Source of the DNA: Membranipora membranacea
Taxonomy: Eukaryota > Bryozoa > Gymnolaemata > Cheilostomatida > Membraniporidae
DNA: 64,000 bases
Direction: 5' to 3'
Assembly (NCBI GenBank): GCA_914767715.1
Contig: OU612065.1
Span: 26,970,001 to 27,034,000 of the forward strand
Below, one piece after another: positions 58,491-64,000 of this stretch (position 1 is the first letter of the stretch; every line of letters starts with the position of its first letter). The notes below the pieces were generated by a model, which saw nothing but the letters and a program-made list of their open reading frames with translations, searched no databases and had not been told where the DNA came from. The translations under genes were made by a program, and so were the position numbers.

Positions 58491-61456
58491 TTAAAGTCTA
58501 TATTCCATCTGTGGCGAACAGGATTTGACATCAGTTAGCCTTAATTTGAGTGTTCTTCTACTTTTAGCAGCACAGACTACACTTTTCTCTAGGCCTCCTG
58601 CAAAATGAAAGTCAAAACATGATGTTTGTTTAATTATGACTTGGCAGGTTAACAAATTAGTATTAATAATATGAGATAGTCTACTTCCATCAAGTTTATA
58701 ATCAACAAAGATTCAACGTTGATTGTGTGCTTGGTGCAGAGAGCTTGTTAATAATAATCAAATACAAAACATATGGCTGTGCCACCGCTTTAGCAGTCAT
58801 AAGATCCCCTGAAACAAAAATGTTAAATAAAGATGCGATAAAGTAATAAAAAAACAATCATGATAATAGATACTCTAACAACCTTCTTTAAACAACAAAA
58901 TCTGCACATTCTAATGAAGCACTTACTACTATGTTTGATAAGTTTGAATCTCCATATTTCACCAATAAACTCGAACACATTGTTGTCACACATGGAAACA
59001 TTTTGGGCTGCATACTTTAAACTGTGCTGAAAAAGATATGAATATATTTTAAACAAAAGTTTCCGACACGCATAAAACCCTGTGCACGGGCAGTATATAT
59101 GCAGCTTAATATTGTCTGCCAATCAAGCCAGCAGCCCAACAACCCACCGTTTCGGGCCTAGGCTGATATAAAAGCGATGGGCAGATTAAATTAAGGAGTC
59201 GCTAGCCTGTTGCCCACTTGCAGCAAAATTGTTAGATTTTGGGTCTTGCAATAGTTCTGCATTTCTGAACCACAAAAACCTCAGCAGTCTCGAGATTCTT
59301 GCAGGTCTTGAATTCTCGATTGTTTCAAAACAGTTGCAATGAGATATCTGAGAAAAAATAATTGTGAACATTAGGGCTGAGATTTTGGCTGTTTATGCAT
59401 TAATTGGACTAAGATTTTGATAAAATCTCTGAGATTCGGCAATTGTGAACCAAAATCTTAGAAATTGTAAGATTATTGCGCAACTGCTGCAAGACTTCTA
59501 GAGTGAAATCTTATGCAATTGTGAACCACAAAATCTCAAGACTGGTAGTACTCTTGCAAGAGCATTGCAAGGCCTTGCAAGAGCCGTGAGACTCTTGAGA
59601 TCGCCTTCTGTAATCGGGCACCAGGCTTTACTCCTTGGTTTAGTAAGAAATCTTTTGTTAGTATAAACAATTAATGCAAAGAAGCGATGCTACATGACAG
59701 CTCATTTGATAACTACACAATACCGTTGCTATCAGTCTGTTTCCCAATGGATCTGCTGTCAATTGCCCTTCAGAGAAAGGAACCCATAGACCAGTTTGAT
59801 CCCGCTTCCAATTACGAACTTCTATAATTATGAATCTTCTAGTAGCATCAACTTCGTCCAGTTCATAAATATCGAACTTCACAAACTGATCATAAGTGGC
59901 TAGAAACAAAGAGAGTACACTCATTGATCAATGGCGGCAACCAATTGATTTTTTTAAATCAAAAAGTGCTTTGAGCACCAAATTTCTAGAATTTGACTGT
60001 GTTGAAGGTTGTTCATGGTTTTTCACCTATAGGACAGAAGATTCTTTGATAGTAAAGGCCAATACACTCCCCTGTTTATGACAAAACAGAGGTTGGGCTG
60101 CCCCTATAAAGGGGGGCAAGTCGCCCGGAATCTTAGTACTGAGAGTGTGATACATCTCTGAAAACTAGAATGTATCCTAGAGGTGAGGCCATGGTGGACC
60201 TCCTAATTGTGAGTGTGCAGCAAGCTGCCAGAATCTGAAACAGGCACTAATTGTCCGTTGGCAGTGACACTTTGATCTTAGCCAGTAGGCCGAGAAGGCC
60301 AATACATTGCTAGTGATTACCCCCACCCCCTAATTATCATTTCCTAACACCAGTTTTACCTACAATTTGAGAGCAATGCTACCTCATGGCAAAGATTTAA
60401 ATGCTTTTGTGAGACCCGATGAGCAACCACTTCTACCTGATTCAGATAACTGTAGAGGCTGAATATTGAAGTATATGGAGATGTCAGCTTATTGGGTTTG
60501 TACAGAATTAGGCAAAAATACCCAGTAGATGAGCAGGGAGGACAATTGCTAACATTACGCATATTTTTTACCCATATGTGATGAACTTTGTCAGTGTAAA
60601 AATATTGCATATCTACTACAGCACTACCTGCCTACTATATATTGCTTTGTACTTTCTGCAGTGGGTGATTCTGTGGCTTGTAATTTCCTGCTTTATTGAG
60701 AAACAGATGATTTGACTTTAGGACACTAACTTACCTTCATCACGATATTTCTGGATGACAATTTCTTGAGATGTTGGATCGACTACCAGAAAATCAGAAG
60801 ATCCTCTGATTTTCAGTTTGTCATAGGTACTTTTGGTCCAGAATCTGAGTATTGGGCAATTTTCAGCATGGTATTGACTTACTAAAACTGAAAAATGACA
60901 TAATTATAGGAATGGTGCTATAATGCTCTAGGGTAGGTATAGGTATGGGATCACTATTATCATTTTTGAGGCTTATACTACTGATTACCAACTGTCCCTG
61001 ATGATGAGACACAATTCTATCACTGTGTTTTAATGATATAGACCTGAGCAAATTTGGTGGATATTCATATGGAGATAAGAGCCCCCCTCTCGGGCAGTTC
61101 ATCAAAGGCTGCCGATCGGGAGGTCAGGTTCAAGTCCCGTCATCGGCTGATGTTTATTAAGTTTTGGTTCAAAATTGATGCATATCTTTGAGGGAGAGCC
61201 AAGAGGTGACAAGTCAGCTCGAGCTAAGAATTTACATGGAAACACAATGGATATAAGCTACTTTGAAACCAACTACAATAAGATATCACATTTTTCATTA
61301 TTATAGGGAGCAAAGGGGCTGTATGTATGTGGGGCTGTAAAGTATACATGTATGAGAGGTTTTTCTGTGAATCATCACTGTTGATCAATATTGCAAATCT
61401 AAGGTTTCATTGCACTCACCTGCTAAAATGAAAAGATGTTCCAGCTTGAAAAACAT
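58491..61456 (-). CDS. Small secreted protein, copy B (190 aa)
   Basis: Five exons: 61420-61456, 60735-60887, 59724-59899, 58927-59026 and 58491-58597. Same structure and phases as copy A. Differences include a Cys-to-Ser change at the end of the signal peptide (VLVSQY), HSLKYAA for PSLNYAA at the start of exon 4, and two more residues at the C-terminus because the stop of copy A is replaced by Arg-Leu-stop. The frame is open throughout while the neighbouring receptor copy has decayed, so this gene may be under its own selection. The start is the only Met before the signal peptide. Confidence 0.63.
60187..60300 (-). ncRNA. U2 snRNA-like sequence, copy B (probably a pseudogene)
   Basis: Counterpart of 44866-44979. 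The 5' stem-loop reads GGCCTACTGGCTAAG, with one loop/stem change. It has the same missing branch-site segment. Confidence 0.48.
61108..61155 (+). pseudogene. tRNA-like fragment, copy B
   Basis: Block B copy of 45786-45832. The B box ggttcaagtcc is intact. Confidence 0.42.
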
Positions 61457-61459
61457 GGT

Positions 61460-62890
61460 AGATGGTGTGATCTTTATCGCGTTACTTTATTGAATGTTAG
61501 GCTCTTATTTTTCAGGTAAATATTTTAGTATAAAGGGTAAGTAAAATTTAATGAATTTCCACCAGGTAAGCTTTGTTCTTTGTAAATTCGGTCTGACACC
61601 GAGAAACTTTAGTTTGATCATCCTTTGTTTGACTATAAAGGATAATATGAAAACCAGATCCGAGGTTAAGAATATCGTAACAAAGTATATTGTGTAATTT
61701 ATAACTTGTTGTTCTGTAACTTTGTGATTTTTGTGAATAAAAATGAGATTACCCAAGAAGGATAAAGGCATCGACATTTGGAGTTGCCGCAGAAACAGTT
61801 TTATTTATTTTCTGATGAAGCCAAAGTGTACAACTGGACACTGCTCCAATATGAAGTACATTCTGAATATATGAAATTTTTCAGTTAGTAATGATATTTG
61901 GTTATTGATGGATAATTTTTTTCTTACATTTAAAGGAGCCATGCTTGCTGGACGGGATTGTTACAAAAAAATCAGATACACTATTTTAAACATCTCAATG
62001 ATTATTCATGCCAGGCCTTTGTTTAGGGATTATGGTAAGAGTTAATCACAAATCAAACCCTTGGCCTAGGTAGCAACGAAGCTCCTCGATTGTCATTGAC
62101 GCATGAAACTTTTTTCCTCATATTAAATCTGCACTTTTTGCCAGGATTTGTAAACCAAAGGGCAGACGGGACTTTCTTATTGTCATCCTATTGGATAAAA
62201 AAATGGAAACAAAAGAGAGCACACATGATTATGTCTTCCCAAATTAATCCCAGCCTGGTTTGCCACTTGAGATTATGTAAACTGCACCCTCTGCTGACAT
62301 AATGATATCCTGCTACGTAATTGGGGTTGTGTTGAGGTAATTTTTTGCTGCATTTTGCAACCCATTTTTATGATTTCTGAAAGCTTTGCTGATTGTGATT
62401 GGTGTAATCTGACATGGCAGTCTTTCCCTAAGCTGCGATTTGATCAATGATTATTCCATCTTGACTTTTGTGTTTTAAGTGTTGTCAAGCAATTAAATAC
62501 GTACCAGCTAAAACCATTGTTGCCGCACCTCACACTTTTTTAGAACGCAATGGAAGGTGAGGATTATGGTATGTCAGGTCTTTGTTAGGGCTTGTGGTGT
62601 GAATAATCTCTTATTCATGCATTGATTTCAAAGCATCACCATACTTGCCTATGCAGTTTGGATGTAGAAACTTTTGGCAGCCCTTCCAGCTGCTTCACAT
62701 AAACAGGTGTGTTTAAAACAGTACCTTTCCATCAGATGAGAACTCAAATAAACAGTTCAGTACGACGGCACCGTTGATATCTGTGCTAATACCAGCAATT
62801 TCTTAAATCTTGACTTGCTGTTTTCTGTTTTGCCGGCAGTAATTATTGTAGTTGTGAATGAAATGAGATATATGCTATCTTAAGATAGTT
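61460..62890. other. Interval without a supported gene, block B
   Basis: Counterpart of 46140-47600: the upstream region of the secreted-protein gene copy B. No exon was recognised. Confidence 0.5.
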
Positions 62891-62899
62891 CTAAATTTT

Positions 62900-64000
62900 T
62901 AACCCTTGCTGCGCTGGCCATCAAAAAACCTTTTGACTGTGTAAATCATATCACTGTTAGTAGCCAATTACTCTTGCAACTTTACACTATTGTCATTGTC
63001 AGCATCCTTTATATAAAACTATTTATTGAACAGGTCTCAAACGATGAAGGTTAATGGTATTTGATATAATAGAAATCTAATTCTTAGTGGGGTTCCTCAA
63101 GGGTCTGTTTTTGACCCATTACTTTTCCATTTACCATTTACATTACCATAACCATTACTTTAGAAAATTTGTTATCTGTTCGCCAATAACGGTCTAAAAA
63201 TATGGAGCATTCACTAGCTGACTTCATTTCACTGACTGACTGGAACTCCATGCATCAAAGACAGAAGTTATGACTGTCTCCAATTCTAATAACACAAATC
63301 TTCCTAAACTAAATATTAAGGGCATGTCTTTCAAGCAGTCAGACAAATTAAAATATTTAGGAGTATGTCTAAGTCTTCATTGCGGAAAGGGTTGTCCCGT
63401 CTAGAGTAAAGGTACTGGGAGACATGGTACTCAAGCCGTGCTCTTTTGATCACAGAGGCACAGGGGATCTTTTTACTGCATGTGGGGTGTGCAACCACAA
63501 AGTGGACCTCCGGTATCTTTAGTCTCGTTCAGCAAGAACCTGGCTAGGATGAATGATGGACCAGTACCAAATCCAGAATGACTGCCGGCGCCTGGATTTG
63601 AACCTGGTCCTTTACAGATCACAAGTCCGCAACCTTAACCAGCAGACCACTCCTGACTCCTAGGAGTAATTTTAGATAAAAATTTGACTTTTAAATCCAA
63701 TATCAAAAAGATTAAAAAAAAACTATACCAAATTTTGAGAGAGATTTTGAATGATTCCTTAGTTGCAGTCTGATACAGGGTTAATAAAACTAAACATTGA
63801 ATATTGCGCACCATTACTTCATTGCTCTGACAAATACATTAAAAAGACATCCTAAGAATCGAGAGCCGATGTTTAAAAATCATGAATGTAAATTGCCCAA
63901 AATTTGAGACGAGGCAAAGGCACAATATTTTATCACAAAGTGAAACCATTCTTTATACCATATTTATACAATTTTTAAAATGATATTCGAATTATTCGAA
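62900..64000 (+). mobile_element. LINE remnant, block B (runs off window)
   Basis: Same RT motifs as 47620-48930 (FDCVNH, GVPQGSVFDPLLF, LGVILDKNLTF or close variants) with further small deletions near 63235. Confidence 0.83.
63365..63660 (-). mobile_element. tRNA-derived SINE in LINE, block B
   Basis: The same insertion as 48097-48423 with the same taggagt duplication (63358-63364, 63661-63667), but about 31 bases shorter through an internal deletion. The insertion therefore predates the block duplication. Confidence 0.83.

Larger units (their letters stand above)
52826..64000. repeat. Tandem duplication block B (runs off window)
   Basis: Partner of 38271-48995, opening with the same 'ggtttgtgggaggtcccatcgg'. 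Differences include a third tail repeat, a second MITE copy, and the lesions listed under the receptor pseudogene. Confidence 0.95.

Overview
This is an AT-rich eukaryotic, almost certainly invertebrate animal, nuclear window. The evidence is spliced genes with GT-AG introns of a few hundred bases to about 2 kb, reprolysin and UBAN/zinc-finger proteins of metazoan type, eukaryotic tRNA genes with internal promoters and no encoded CCA, LINE/SINE remnants and many short inverted-repeat transposons. I cannot fix the phylum; an early-branching animal such as a sponge, or a compact-genome invertebrate, would fit. All multi-exon models below were built by eye from reading frame, splice signals and intron phase, and none has transcript support.

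Layout. 1-6.1 kb: the 3' end of a major-facilitator transporter (+), convergent with a NEMO/optineurin-like ubiquitin-binding adaptor (-; coiled coil, UBAN motif, C-x2-C-x12-H-x3-C finger). 6.1-11.4 kb: gene-free, with hairpin repeats. 11.4-20.1 kb: a 15-exon secreted ADAM/ADAMTS-like metalloprotease (+) with a long Thr/Pro mucin-like region. 20-35 kb: a partly duplicated region with two short two-exon genes (-) for secreted Ser/acidic proteins (90 and 142 aa) that share a signal-peptide exon, intron phase and TATA box, plus an orphan third first exon; MITEs, a perfect 89-bp fold-back and a stray ADAM-gene fragment lie between them.

35-64 kb is one large tandem duplication of about 14.5 kb. 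Each unit holds two tRNA-Ile/tRNA-Ala pairs (some degenerate) followed by an ~11-kb block. Each block has, on the minus strand, a five-exon gene for a small secreted protein (188 or 190 aa; no recognised family) and just downstream a six-exon gene for a type-I single-pass receptor-like protein, with a propeller-like ectodomain, a transmembrane segment and a Tyr-rich cytoplasmic tail made of ~110-residue repeats (two in block A, three in block B). The secreted gene is open in both blocks. The receptor gene carries different lesions in each: a TA insertion and a 7-nt deletion in A; a 78-nt insertion with stop, a lost splice acceptor, a frameshift and a nonsense codon in B. Each block also holds a piggyBac-like TTAA MITE (single in A, a head-to-head pair in B), a U2-snRNA-like sequence and a LINE remnant interrupted by a tRNA-derived SINE.

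The most interesting unit is the co-duplicated secreted-protein/receptor gene pair. Second is the family of secreted S-x-E-rich (phosphoprotein-like) genes at 28-35 kb.
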